Positions 1-8,884 of a stretch of DNA of 34,683 nucleotides are shown here, one piece after another. The notes beneath the pieces were generated by a model. That model did not search any database. It was not told the origin of the DNA and saw nothing but the letters and a program-made list of their open reading frames with translations. Location: NCBI GenBank assembly GCA_016714895.1, contig JADKBV010000003.1:1-34683 (forward strand), given 5' to 3'. Positions within the stretch are counted from its first letter, which is position 1, and each line of letters begins with the position of its first letter. Origin of the DNA: Saprospiraceae bacterium (GTDB lineage: Bacteria > Bacteroidota > Bacteroidia > Chitinophagales > Saprospiraceae). The position numbers and the translations under genes are program-made.

Positions 1-193
1 TTGTCAGAATTGGTTAAAGTTTTAGCCAGAGAAAAAATCGTTATCAGTAGGAAATAATGAGCCGGTAGTTGAATTGGTTGCATTTAAAAGAAGATATAAA
101 AGAAAGGATAGAATTCTGAAAGGGCAAACTATGGTCAAGCGAAGATTGTTGGGAAGCTAGACAGAAATCATAAAAGCTGTTGAAGAATACTAA
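1..193 (+). CDS. Phd/YefM-family antitoxin, 5' truncated by the window and frameshifted
   Basis: This is the C-terminal part of a type II antitoxin of the prevent-host-death (Phd/YefM) type, which would neutralise the PIN toxin encoded next and repress their shared promoter. The first frame reads SELVKVLAREKIVISRK; one missing A near position 54 then restores NEPVVELVAFKRR, together the typical 'ELV..A..G..VIITR.gkPVA.LV' segment of the family. A further shift near 130 leads to a plausible ending AVEEY with a TAA at 191-193. The gene starts outside the window, so the DNA-binding N-terminus is not visible. It sits 11 bases upstream of the toxin start, the usual antitoxin-toxin order. The family call rests on motif pattern only. 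Confidence 0.55.
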
Positions 194-204
194 ATTACCA
201 CCGA

Positions 205-583
205 ATGAAAATTCTTTTAGATAGACATGTTTATTATATGGTTTTGGAGGACAATGAAAGGCTGAGTAATGGGCTTTCAGACAGTTATTGAAAATCAAAT
301 AAGATTTAATATATTTTAGTTCAGTTTCCTTAAACGATGGCGCCCAAAGCATCAAAAAACAAGTTAATTTATCCGGATGATATACTAAATATTTGTTATG
401 AACAAGGTTTTGAAGAATTGGCCCTTTTGAGTAAACAGGTTTTTTGGTTTTAAAGGGATTTACGTTTAATTCACAACGATCCTTTTGACAGACTTTTGGT
501 TGCCGGAAGCTGGCATCAAGGATATTTTTAATGTCTGCAGAATCGAAATCTTTATTCAATACAATATTAAACTGATAAAATAA
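205..583 (+). CDS. PIN-domain toxin, VapC-like (multiple frameshifts and stops)
   Basis: This reads as a VapC-like PIN ribonuclease toxin. It starts at ATG 205 with MKILLDRHV and LEDNERLS, matching the usual 'MKILLDTHVLLWFLEDDERLS' opening with the first catalytic Asp at residue 6 and Arg where Thr is common. The middle keeps KASKNKLIYPDDILNICYEQ and GFEEL. The C-terminal part keeps RLIHNDPFDRLLVA, the most recognisable PIN signature, and the last codons read QYNIKLIK before TAA 581-583. The span equals about 126 codons, the normal VapC size. In-frame stops at 288 and later, plus frame changes near 320 and 500-560, break it. Since the gene ends at normal length, I favour sequencing error over ancient decay, but loss of function cannot be excluded. 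Confidence 0.6.
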
Positions 584-604
584 TTCATTTTCCAACTTTA
601 CATA

Positions 605-1946
605 ATGTTTACCCATACAAATCCATCTCCATCACTGCCCATCATCAAACGGACAGCCTGAACAGCACCCAAAAAGTGTCTTTGACCCTGGTAGGCCTTG
701 GCATGCTGCTCCAAATGGTTTTTTGGCTTAGTTTCCGGTCTGAAGGTGCAGGCCTTTGGCTTTGGTCTTCCATAGGTTTGGTGACATTGGGATCGCTTTG
801 GTATACATATAATCAATACAATCAAACCCTCCCAGGTATCAAAAACAACCACAATTGGTTTTCATCCCCTGACATCAGGAGGCACATTTGCATGGATTTT
901 GGTCATATTTCTCACCGGATTTTATATAATCCTGTATTGGTTTCCACATTTACTCGGACTGGGAAGAGAGGGTATTTCAAATACGGGATTGGTAGCTCTT
1001 TTTGACCCTTTGAGTATGTTACTGAAAGGCAAACCCGCCAGCCAATGGTTTGTTTATGGTGCCATTTACACGATTACCATTCTGTTGATGGGTATAAAAT
1101 TTATCTACAAATACCGGCACAACAAGTATCAGGTGTACAGAACTTTTTCTATCATGTTTCAAACTGCCATTGCATTTATCCTTCCTGAGATCATGCAAAG
1201 TCTGAATAAACTATTACAATTTTAAAAATATCTGGCCACTCAATTATTACTTCTTTTTGATTGGAATATTGACGCTATGTTAGCGCCGGCACCTTTGGAT
1301 ATTTTATGTTGTTTTGGGGCATCCTTTCTTTTTGGTAATCACTCCGGTATTGACCTATTTTTACGGCAAAAGATGGTACTGCTCGTGGGTTTGTGGTTGC
1401 GGTGGATTGGCAGAGACAGCAGGCGATCCCTTCCGACATTTGTCGGACAAATCCCTTAAAGCCTGGAAGATCGAACGTTGGATGATCCACAGTGTTTTGG
1501 TTTTGTGGTATTGATGACGGTTTCTGTGCTTATCGCCCGATTTACCGGAATCAGGAATATCTTCTTGATCGACAGCGGTACATTAAGCCAGGTTTACGGA
1601 TTTTGATCGGAGCTGCTTTTCCGGTGTGGTTGGCGTAGGCTTATCCTTTGTTAGGAAGCAGAGTCTGGGCAGGTTTGGCTGTCCGATGGCGGCTTATTTG
1701 GGTATTTGCAACGTTTTACCATCAAACTTCCTGGAAAAAGAATCCACTCGCATGTCAAATTCCGGATCACCACCAACGGAAGTCAATGTATTTCCTGTGG
1801 CAAATTGTTCGACCTATTGCCGAGATGGGTATCGATGTCCAAATCATGCCCAAAGGCAGGAAGATATCGTTCGTGCATCTTGTGTCGGTTGTGGTATCTG
1901 TAGCGCAGTTTGTCCGAGAGGGGTTTTGAGGTTGGAGAGTTTATGA
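605..1946 (+). CDS. NapH/CcoG-like polytopic membrane 4Fe-4S ferredoxin (frameshifted)
   Basis: This is a membrane-bound iron-sulfur protein of the NapH/CcoG-like type, inferred to move electrons between the quinone pool and a partner. Joined frames give an N-terminus from ATG 605 (MFTHTNPSPSLPIIKRT), then hydrophobic helices including VSLTLVGLGMLLQMVFW, AWILVIFLTGFYIILYW and WFVYGAIYTITILLMG. A cysteine motif GKRWYCSWVCGCGG lies in the 1365-1415 region. Two C-terminal ferredoxin clusters follow: CISCGKCSTYC (about 1790-1825) and CVGCGICSAVCPRG (about 1882-1923). At least five frame changes are needed (near 645, 860, 1275, 1505-1650 and 1710-1830). A 34-codon frame (1943-2047) overlaps the stop by ATGA and may be the true C-terminus. 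No oxidase or nitrate reductase genes are nearby, so the partner is unknown. Confidence 0.7.
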
Positions 1947-2053
1947 TAAACGCAACCAGCGAACCAAAAAAGAAAATTGATAAAGATGAGTCATACATTT
2001 CGAAGCAATTACGCCAACTTCTTTTGCCAAGCTTAGTTATAACCTAATACGAA

Positions 2054-2226
2054 TTAATTGATGACAATTAAACCACAAACTGTTTTTGTCTCTTTGGTTA
2101 GTCTTTGAATAAAAATGATCACGTTGTTGCGGATGTCTGCAATATCCCAGGTTTCCACATTTTGGCAAAAATATGAACTTTGTTAAAATATACGGTATCA
2201 AAATTTTCCTTTGATCTGCCAACCAT
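2054..2226 (-). CDS. Possible small protein of about 57 residues (one frameshift)
   Basis: Downstream of the caspase gene on the same strand, an ATG at 2226 opens MVGRSKENFDTVYFNKVHIF. After one frame change in an A run near 2158 it continues NVETWDIADIRNNVIIFIQ and ends CGLIVIN before TAA at 2054. The amino-acid composition looks coding, with a balanced charged/hydrophobic pattern and no low complexity. A GGAGGAGA stretch lies about 20 bases upstream, but it also encodes the end of the caspase gene. It could instead be a C-terminal extension of that gene joined through another frameshift. I do not recognise a family. Confidence 0.22.
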
Positions 2227-2239
2227 TGCGGCTACATAT

Positions 2240-3803
2240 TTATCTCCTCCTCACCATGGCCACCGGCATACCGGAATCATACGTTCCGCTGATGGTCGGG
2301 TTTTGTGCACCGGCAGTGTATTTGTTCACTTCTGAAGAAACAAAATCATACAACTCTCCCACAGTGACCAAGGCTGGTACCTGTCTAAAAACAACTCCAA
2401 GATCAGCTTCCCAGGCCGACCTCGCTGATGCGATCATACTGCCACTGTGACAGGCATCGGCAATAAATAATTTGTGTTTGGTTACGGCTTTGTCCAGTTT
2501 TGTAAACCATTCTTCATAAGAAATCAGGTTTTTGGTCGTTCCGTCAAAATCATAAGGAACAAAAGACCCTTTCAGTCCATGGCCTGACGTATAAATCAAA
2601 ATGACGTCATCTTCTCCGGCCATAGCGGTCATCCTGTCCATCGCTTTAAGTATATTGGGCCTTGTAGCGGCATCATCAATCAGTACGGTGATTTGTTCGT
2701 CAGGAATGGCGCCTCCTTCCGGGCTTTTTCAAAAAAGCACAAACGATAAGCATCGTCATCGGTGTATTTTAAAGAAGTGGTGTGATTATATGTTGCCACA
2801 CCAACGATAAGTGCAAAAATTTTGGTAGCCACTTTGTCTCCTGTTTGAGGTTCTTTTCCTGGCCTGTAGTCAAAATGTCCGTTTCTTTGGTTTTCATTTT
2901 CTGTCAATACGCCGTTTTCCCAAATCCGGATATTTTTGACCGTCGGCAAGCGTCATGGTCCCGGTACCATGTGGTGCATGGTCTTTCCATTCTCCCCGGT
3001 AAGTGTCACCGGAAGCATAACGACAATATCCGTTTCCGATCGCTTTGCCATCAACAAAATATCCTTCAAACCTGGAACCATCACCATACAGATAAAATCC
3101 TTTACCTTGTGGCAAACGGCTTTATGACATGGTTGTAACGTTTCGGTCTTTCAGTTTTTACTTCCTGTCGGACCACTTCTTCACTTAATATTTTTTCAAC
3201 CAGGAGTTGGTTTTTTGGTACTTCTGCCACTTTTTTTTTCTCCGGAAGGGGGTGTAAAGGTTCCTTCTCCTTCCCGGTAATCTGTGACCAACTACCTGCA
3301 AAGTGGCTCCGTTCGGGTATCGGTACAGTCCTTTTCCTGTTTGTTTCCCTTGTAAAAATCTCCCTTCGTAGATTTCTCCTGTTTTATACTGATAAGTTCC
3401 TTCCCATGTATTTTGTGTTGAAGCCATGCCCGGATATCGGTCACCGTTGGAAAATGCCATCGTTCCTGTCCTGATACGACATCTGCAAAAAACTGCCCCT
3501 GTAGACCGAACCGTTTTTGTAGGTTAATATCCCTTCACCGTGTTTTTTACCTCTTTCCCAATATCCTTCGTAAGTGTTGCCGTTTTTGTACTTTATTTTC
3601 CCGTAACCATGGGGAAAATAATTTTTAAATGAACCTCCGTAGGAAGAACCATCTTTAAATAAATACGTACCTTTGCCTCCTGAACAGTTGCCGGCTACAC
3701 ATTGACCGTTCATTTCTGTACCTGTCCAAATCAAAAATGCCAAAATGAAGATGGTAAGCCTGATTTTGGGATGGTTGTTGATTTTTTGGTCTGCGGGAAA
3801 CAT
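2240..3803 (-). CDS. Exported MORN-repeat protein with C-terminal caspase (peptidase C14) domain, frameshifted
   Basis: A secreted or periplasmic MORN-caspase fusion of about 520 residues. The start ATG (3803) gives MFPADQKINN, then a hydrophobic signal segment (RLTIFILAFLIW) ending near MNGQC. About eight MORN repeats follow in two blocks, for example GKGTYLFKDGSSYGGSF, GYGKIKYKNGNTYEGYW, GKGFYLYGDGSRFEGYF and GNGYCRYASGDTYRGEW. A charged linker rich in K, E and V (about 3130-3290) separates the blocks. The C-terminal domain begins KIFALIVGVATY and has the catalytic dyad motifs YTSGHG (His) and ADACHSG (Cys). It ends MPVAMVRRR. Frame changes occur near 3450, 3300, 3110, 2940 and 2720. Caspase-like peptidases cleave after basic or acidic residues; the substrate here is unknown. 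It diverges from the DUF4920 gene with a 49-base gap. Confidence 0.8.
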
Positions 3804-3852
3804 ATCAAATTATTTTATATTTAAAAGTAAACACATTATCAGAAGGAAAAGT

Positions 3853-4325
3853 ATGTCGTTTTTGGATTTATATCATTTTTAACACTTTCATTATTTTCAT
3901 GTAAGTCTAAAGAAGATACTTCCGAAGTATCCGAAAAATATTTCGGAGAAAAACGGACGAAACCGGTGCCATTTCCTACGACTCATTATTGGTCGCTATG
4001 AAAGGTGCGGATTCCATAGAAACCAAAGTCACAGGTTTGGTATCGTCTGTATGTCAGGCCAAAGGTTGTGGATGGACATCTCTTCTGAACAAAACAAGGA
4101 AGCTGAGACAATGTTTGTCGAATTTAAAGATTACGGATTTTTATGCCTAAAGACCTTGCCGGGAAAAAAGTGGTTATGACCGGAAAAGCTTTCCGCGAAG
4201 TCACCTCGTCGAAGAACTGAAACATTTTGCGAAGACGAAGGTCTGACCCCGGCAGAAATAGAAAAAATCACCGAACCCAAAGAAGAATTGAAGTTTCTGG
4301 CTTCGGAGTGATGATCCTCGACTAA
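3853..4325 (+). CDS. DUF4920-family lipoprotein (frameshifted)
   Basis: This reads as a small outer-membrane or periplasmic lipoprotein of the DUF4920 family (function unknown). From ATG 3853, adding one T to a T run gives MSFFGFISFLTLSLFSCKSK, a signal peptide with lipobox LFSC. It continues EKYFGEK, ISYDSLLVAMKGADSIETK, then VTGLVSSVCQAKGC and WMDISSEQNKEAETMFVEF. The conserved core continues as MPKDLAGKKVVMTGKAFREV and ends GLTPAEIEKITEPKEELKF before TAA 4323-4325. Frame changes are needed near 3862, 3955, 4067, 4140, 4200 and 4310, almost all in homopolymers. The SVCQAKGCWM cysteine pair is typical of the family and may bind metal (inference). Confidence 0.7.
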
Positions 4326-4435
4326 TTTTTTCCGGGATCCAACGTGAAAAAGTTCTTCTAAAAACAATCGGTAAACATATTATATTTAATCCTGTTTGAA
4401 AGCATAATCAAAACACCCCGAATATACCTATCAAT

Positions 4436-5573
4436 ATGACAGATACGACTCAAAACCTCCGCATGATTGAGGAATCGGCAGCAACTTTTGCGCAACAACA
4501 TATTTTACCTCACGTAATGGAGTGGGATGAAAACCAGGAATTTCCTGTTCCTGTATTCAAAGCATGGGAGAACTCGGATTTATGGGTGTTTTGGTCCCGA
4601 AGAATACGGAGGTTCAGGTCTGGGATATCAGAATACATCTCCGTTATCGTAGAAATTTCAAAAGTCTGCGGTTCGATTAGGTTTGAGCGTTGCAGCGCAC
4701 AATAGTTTGTGTACAAACCATATTCTGACTTTCGGAAACGAGGAACAAAAACAACAATATCTTCCGAAACTGGCAAGCGGACAATTCATCGGCGCCTGGG
4801 GACTTACCGAAGCAAATACCGGTTCTGATGCCATGAGAATGAAGTGTGTCGCAGAAAAAGACGGCGATTATTTTGTGATCAACGGCAGTAAAAACTGGAT
4901 TACCCATGGAAAGTCCGGCGATGTGGCTGTGGTTTTGGTTCGTACAGGAGATCTTTTGGACAGCAAAGGAATCACCGCTTTTGTCATAGAAAGAGGAACT
5001 CCGGGATTTTCGGCAGGCAAAAAAGAAAATAAACTGGGAATGCGGGCTTCAGAGACAGCAGAACTGATCTTCGAAAACTGTCGCGTGCACAAATCTCAAA
5101 TATTCGGTAAAGAAGGAGAAGGATTTATTCAGGCTATGAAAATACTGGATGGAGGAAGAATCAGTATAGCCGCCCTTTCTCTCGGAATTGCCAAAGGTGC
5201 TTACGAAGCCAGTGTCAAATACGCCAAAGAAAGAGAACAATTCGGCAAACCCATTGCAGGTTTCAGGCAATCGGATTTAAACTGGCAGATATGGCCACAA
5301 AATCCAGGCTGCGGAATTGCTGACCCGTAAAGCTGCGGAACTCAAAACCGCGGAGAAAAAATGACCACCATTGCCGCCATGGCCAAATATTATGCTTCTG
5401 AAATATGTGTTCAAATAGCTACCGATGCCATTCAGGTATTCGGAGGTTACAGGTACACCAAAGATTTTCCGGTGGAAAATATTTCCGTGACTCCAAGTTG
5501 TTGCACCATTGGTGAAGGAACTTCCGAGATTCAGAAACTGGTCATCAGCAGAAATATCCTTGCGGGAGGCTAG
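4436..5573 (+). CDS. Acyl-CoA dehydrogenase (frameshifted)
   Basis: An FAD-dependent acyl-CoA dehydrogenase that would oxidise acyl-CoA to trans-2-enoyl-CoA, of the short/branched-chain type. It starts MTDTTQNLRMIEESAATFA at ATG 4436. The N-terminal helical part includes EEYGGSGLGYQ and ISKVCGSI followed by LSVAAHNSLCTNHILTFG. The FAD/substrate region has GAWGLTEANTGSDAMRM and INGSKNWITHGKSGDV. The C-terminal domain has AKEREQFGKPIA, IQVFGGYRYTKDFPVE and finally CTIGEGTSEIQKLVISRNIL. The Glu in GEGTSEIQ corresponds to the usual catalytic base. Frame changes near 4575, 4610, 4630, 4680, 5265-5360 and 5475-5505 interrupt it. Length (about 380 residues) fits the family. There is no fatty-acid oxidation neighbour, so the chain-length preference is open. 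Confidence 0.85.
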
Positions 5574-5687
5574 AATTTTACCATTTTGTTGAAGTTTTAG
5601 CCAATCAACCATTCTAATACTTAGGTAGTAAAGCATGAATTTTGGTTCACGCTGATTTGTGTCATACCCAAGGTAAAAAAAATCTGT

Positions 5688-5695
5688 TACCTTTG
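5688..5695 (+). promoter_or_regulatory. Bacteroidota-type -7 promoter element for the HAD gene
   Basis: TACCTTTG matches the Bacteroidota consensus TAnnTTTG exactly. It lies 23 bases before the HAD gene ATG (5719), which would give a short leader. No TTG element is visible at the usual upstream spacing. Confidence 0.5.
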
Positions 5696-5718
5696 CACCC
5701 TGTTTTATACCAACGATA

Positions 5719-6438
5719 ATGAAACCTGATTTATCAATCATAAAAGTCATCGGATTTGATGCGGATGACACCTTGTGGGTCAACGAACCTTTTTCAGAGA
5801 TAGCGAAGAAAAATTTTGCGACATGCTCGAACCGTACTGTCCGAGACATGATATCATGAAACACCTGCTCACCGTAGAAATCCGCAACCTGAATCTCTAT
5901 GGTTATGGTGTCAAAGCTTTTGTATTGTCTATGATCGAAACTGCAATCGACCTATCCGGCGGAACCATTCCCAATAAAATGATCAAACGTATCATGGGGA
6001 AATGGGCAAAGAGCAACTCAGGAAATGCCTGTAGAACTCCTCGAAGATGTAAAGTTTACCCTTACCGAATTAAAAAATGACTATCGCCTGGTCATGGTCA
6101 CCAAAGGTGATTTGTTGGATCAGGAGCGGAAACTCAAAAAATCATCCCTGTCATCTTTATTTCACCATATAGAAATTGTTTCCGAAAAAAGAGAAGAGGA
6201 ATATCTGAAAATCATCAACCACCTGGACATATTACCGCATGAATTTATGATGGTGGGCAATTCGCTGAAATCGGATGTGATTCCCGCACTGGAAATCGGA
6301 GCTTTTGCCGTACATGTTCCTTTTCATACCACGTGGATCCACGAGCAGGTGGACATCACCCTCACTCACGAAAAGTTTTATGTGATGGACAGGCTATCGG
6401 AGCTGTTGAATATCTTACAAAAGGCAGAAAAAGTATAG
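5719..6438 (+). CDS. HAD-superfamily hydrolase (frameshifted)
   Basis: A HAD-type phosphohydrolase, about 238 residues. ATG 5719 opens MKPDLSIIKVIGFDADDTLW; motif I is DADDT, with nucleophile Asp14 and Asp16. After a frame change near 5795, the cap reads DMLEPYCPRHDIMKHLL and ETAIDLSGGTIPNKMI. A second change near 6010 leads to MPVELLEDVKFTLTELK. Motif II is RLVMVTKGD, and motif IV is a GNSLKSD version of GDxxxxD, followed by IPALEIGAFAVHVPFHT. The family contains phosphoglycolate phosphatases, nucleotidases and others; the substrate cannot be told from sequence. It has its own promoter-like element and converges on the S4-domain gene 27 bases away. Confidence 0.75.
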
Positions 6439-6465
6439 GCGGACGGTGGCGGTTCTTAAAACACA

Positions 6466-6876
6466 CTATATTTCTTCGTCCTCATCTTCAAGATAAAAGA
6501 TTTTAAAATCGTCGATTACACGTCGTTCTTTTTAGTGGGCCTGCCTTCACCTCTTTCACGGAATTCAGGTTGTGCTTTGCCAGTATACCAATCTTTGTAT
6601 TTGTTGAGTTCTTCAGCCGAGTCAAATCCGTAATACATTCTGTCGCCAAGTTGCCGATACTCTTTTGTCGATGAGTTTTTCTACTTTTACAGAAAGATTA
6701 AATCCATTTTTGACTTCGATGATATTGCCGGGGATAACCAGATAAGAAGCTTTTAAGGCTTTTCCGTTCATTTTGACTTTACCGCTTTTGACCGTATCAG
6801 TAGCCAGAGAGCGCGACTTAAACAAACGTACGGCCCAAAGCCATTTATCGATACGAACCTTTGGAACTTCCTTCAT
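6466..6876 (-). CDS. S4-domain RNA-binding protein, Hsp15-like (frameshifted)
   Basis: A small RNA-binding protein with an N-terminal S4 domain, related to the ribosome-recycling heat-shock protein Hsp15. ATG 6876 gives MKEVPKVRIDKWLWAVRLFK followed by SRSLATDTVKSGKVKMNGK and IPGNIIEVKNG, the alpha-L motif. After frame changes near 6650, 6625 and 6520 the tail reads NLATECITDL, SAEELNKYKDWYTGKAQPEF, RERGEGRPTKK and finally FKIFYLEDEDEEI, ending with TAG at 6466. The basic GRPTKK tail followed by an acidic end is typical of Bacteroidota members. It is the last gene of a minus-strand operon; the PPK2 stop is only four bases upstream of its ATG. Confidence 0.75.
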
Positions 6877-6880
6877 AATA

Positions 6881-7603
6881 TCATACGGGCAAAACCGGAT
6901 TCATTTCTTTTAAAGTCTTCAAAACGATTTGTGCGATAAGGTAATTCCTATAATAAGACTTATCACAAGGTATAATATTCCAAGGAATGGTGCTGTTGTT
7001 GATTGCATAGTCATAACATTCCATGTACTTGTCCCAATGTTTTCTTTCTTCCCAATCGCCTTCGTTGTGTTTCCATCTTTTGGTAGGGTCGTCTATACGT
7101 TCCTGAAGTTTTCCTCCTGCTTTTCTTTTGAAATATGAAGATAAAATTTGAGAACTTTGGTTTTGCTGTCAAATTCAACTAATTCTTCAAAAGCATTGAT
7201 GGCGGCCATTCTTTTGTGAACATGTTCTTCTGTTATCCATTTATGCACTCTTTGAATGAGGATATCTTCGTATTGAGAACGGTTGAAAACCATTATATTC
7301 CTTTAGCGGTGCTTTTATGCACTCTCCATAAAAATCGTGCGCAAATTCTTCTTCGGTTGGTTTTTTAAATCCATAAATATCAATACCTGTTGGATTACAC
7401 GTAGAAAACACCGTTTTTACCGTTCCGTCCTTACCACTGGCATCGACACCCTGCAGGATGACCAAAAGACTTTGTTTTCCTTCTGCGTATAATTTATGTT
7501 GCCAATCACCGATTTCCTGAGCTAAAACAGCTGTTTGTTTGATGATCTTTTTTTTATTCAGATCTTCTACGGGACCCGTCGGAATGGATGCTAAAGAAAT
7601 CAT
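6881..7603 (-). CDS. ppk2: Polyphosphate kinase 2 family protein (frameshifted)
   Basis: A PPK2-family polyphosphate:nucleotide phosphotransferase, about 240 residues, using polyphosphate to phosphorylate AMP or ADP (class not determinable). The N-terminal part has the Walker A motif GVDASGKDGTVK. Further family motifs are TGIDIYGFKKPTEEEFAHDF, then in shifted frames WRVHKAPLKEY, and FNRSQYEDILIQRVH (the 'NRSHYEDVL..RVH' motif). HISKEKQEE and the C-terminal YAINNSTIPWNIIPCDKSYY and RNYLIAQIVLKTL follow. At least three frame changes (near 7330-7300, 7290 and 7110) break it. The stop TGA is at 6881. It lies 10 bases after the reconstructed stop of the DUF58 gene, so the three genes are probably cotranscribed. 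Confidence 0.8.
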
Positions 7604-7613
7604 AAGCTGACGT

Positions 7614-8480
7614 TTATTTTAATTTATTTCTTTTAATAAGATAGGACTGCAAAATCGGATTAAAACCTTCATTGATATCTGCTTCGATAAAAGTCAATTT
7701 TGTATTGAAGACATTTCATGCGCAACATATCTTTATAGGTTTTTGACCTTTTCCACATAATGTTCTTTGACCATATGAGATTGAAGGCGGATTTCTTCAC
7801 CGGATTCAAGGTCAATAAAGAGGTAAGGCCTGTTTTCAAAGTCAAAATCTATTTCACTTTTTTTATCGACGACATGAAACATCAGGACTTCATGTTTGGC
7901 AAATTTTAAGTGTTGTAAGGCTGAAAATAATTCCTCATTGGATTCTTCTGAATCAAACATATCACTGAAAATTACGATCAGAGACCTTTGATGAATGGAT
8001 TCTGCCAATTGGTGCAGGGATTTGGCTGTTGACGTTGTTTTTTTGCCTTCTTTTTCAGAAAGAAGCTGATCGAGGTAGGTCAGCAGAAGGCGATAGTGTA
8101 AGGTCGAACTCCTGGCTTTGGTATGGATTTTTACTTCATTGTCAAATATACTCAACCCGAAAGCGTCTCTTTGTTTTTTAAAGAGGTTCATAAGTGAAGC
8201 AGCGGGGCAGAAAATTGTAGTTTGCTGATCTGATTTGTGCCAGCCTCCGGATAATACATCGAAGAAGAACCGTCGATGATGATCTGACATCGCAGATTGG
8301 TTTCTTCTTCATACTTTTTGGAAAACATTTTTTATTGTATATACGATGTTCGGCAAATTCCACCGAAAACCCGTGGAAAGGGCTTTTATGCAAACCTATG
8401 ATAAAACCTTCAACTACCTGTTTGGCGAGGAGTTCGATGTTTTCAATCTGTTTGACATCAAAATGATCAAAAAAGGACAT
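7614..8480 (-). CDS. DUF58-domain protein, frameshifted and missing part of the core motif
   Basis: A DUF58 (vWA-like fold) protein. ATG 8480 gives MSFFDHFDVKQIENIELLAK followed by QVVEGFIIGLHKSPFHGFS and VEFAEHRIYN. Family members then carry a glycine-rich stretch with an (R)xIDW motif; here the sequence passes directly to KKYEEETNLRCQIIIDGSSS, so roughly 16 codons appear absent near 8330. The MIDAS-like DGSSSM is present, followed by AASLMNLFKKQRDAFGLSIF, LIVIFSDMFD and HEVLMFHVVD. The first stop (7733) is premature: shifted frames continue with YKDMLRMKCLQYKIDF and EADINEGFNPILQSYLIKRN to TAA 7614, the normal C-terminus. MoxR-type ATPases often accompany this family, but none is seen here. 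Confidence 0.75.
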
Positions 8481-8512
8481 AAAAGCGATTAGTTTAAGGC
8501 AAAGATAATAAA

Positions 8513-8547
8513 AAAACTCCTATCCGGCATGGCCAAACAGGAGTTTT
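8513..8547 (-). terminator. Intrinsic terminator of the thioredoxin gene
   Basis: The arms AAAACTCCT (8513-8521) and AGGAGTTTT (8539-8547) are perfect complements around a 17-base loop. Read on the minus strand the stem is followed by a T run, just 23 bases past the trxA stop. Confidence 0.75.
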
Positions 8548-8569
8548 ACGTGATAAGATATATCTGTGA

Positions 8570-8884
8570 TTAAAGGTGCGGCTGAATTTTTGCTTCGAGT
8601 GCAGCTTTGGTGGTAAGTCCTACTTGTTTGTCAACAACCTCTCCGTCTTTCAGGATGAGAATGGTAGGAATACTTCTTATGGAATATTTCATAGAAATTT
8701 CCGGATTTTCGTCGACATTCACTTTGCCTATGGTTGCTTTCCCGTCGTATTGGGTAGCCAATTCTTCAATGATCGGGCCGATCAGTCGGCAAGGACCACA
8801 CCATTCTGCCCAAAAGTCGATCACTGAAACACCACCTTTTAAGGCAGTATCTGCAAAGTTGCTATCTGTAAATTGAAATGCCAT
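8570..8884 (-). CDS. trxA: Thioredoxin
   Basis: A cytoplasmic thioredoxin of 104 residues, the standard length, which reduces protein disulfides. The active site WCGPC is at residues 28-32, the buried Asp is at 23 (VIDFW), and the cis-proline motif IRSIPTILIL is around residue 74. The start ATG at 8884 gives MAFQFTDSNFADTALKGGVS, a normal N-terminus without a signal peptide. The gene is monocistronic: a clear terminator follows, and a 296-base AT-rich gap lies upstream. It is the first fully intact gene after the frameshift-rich left end. Confidence 0.96.
   Translation of the reverse strand: MAFQFTDSNFADTALKGGVSVIDFWAEWCGPCRLIGPIIEELATQYDGKATIGKVNVDENPEISMKYSIRSIPTILILKDGEVVDKQVGLTTKAALEAKIQPHL

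Noticed and set aside
44..616. A 190-codon open frame on the minus strand
   Set aside because: It lies antisense to the reconstructed VapC/antitoxin pair, whose motifs are recognisable, and its own sequence matches no family I know.
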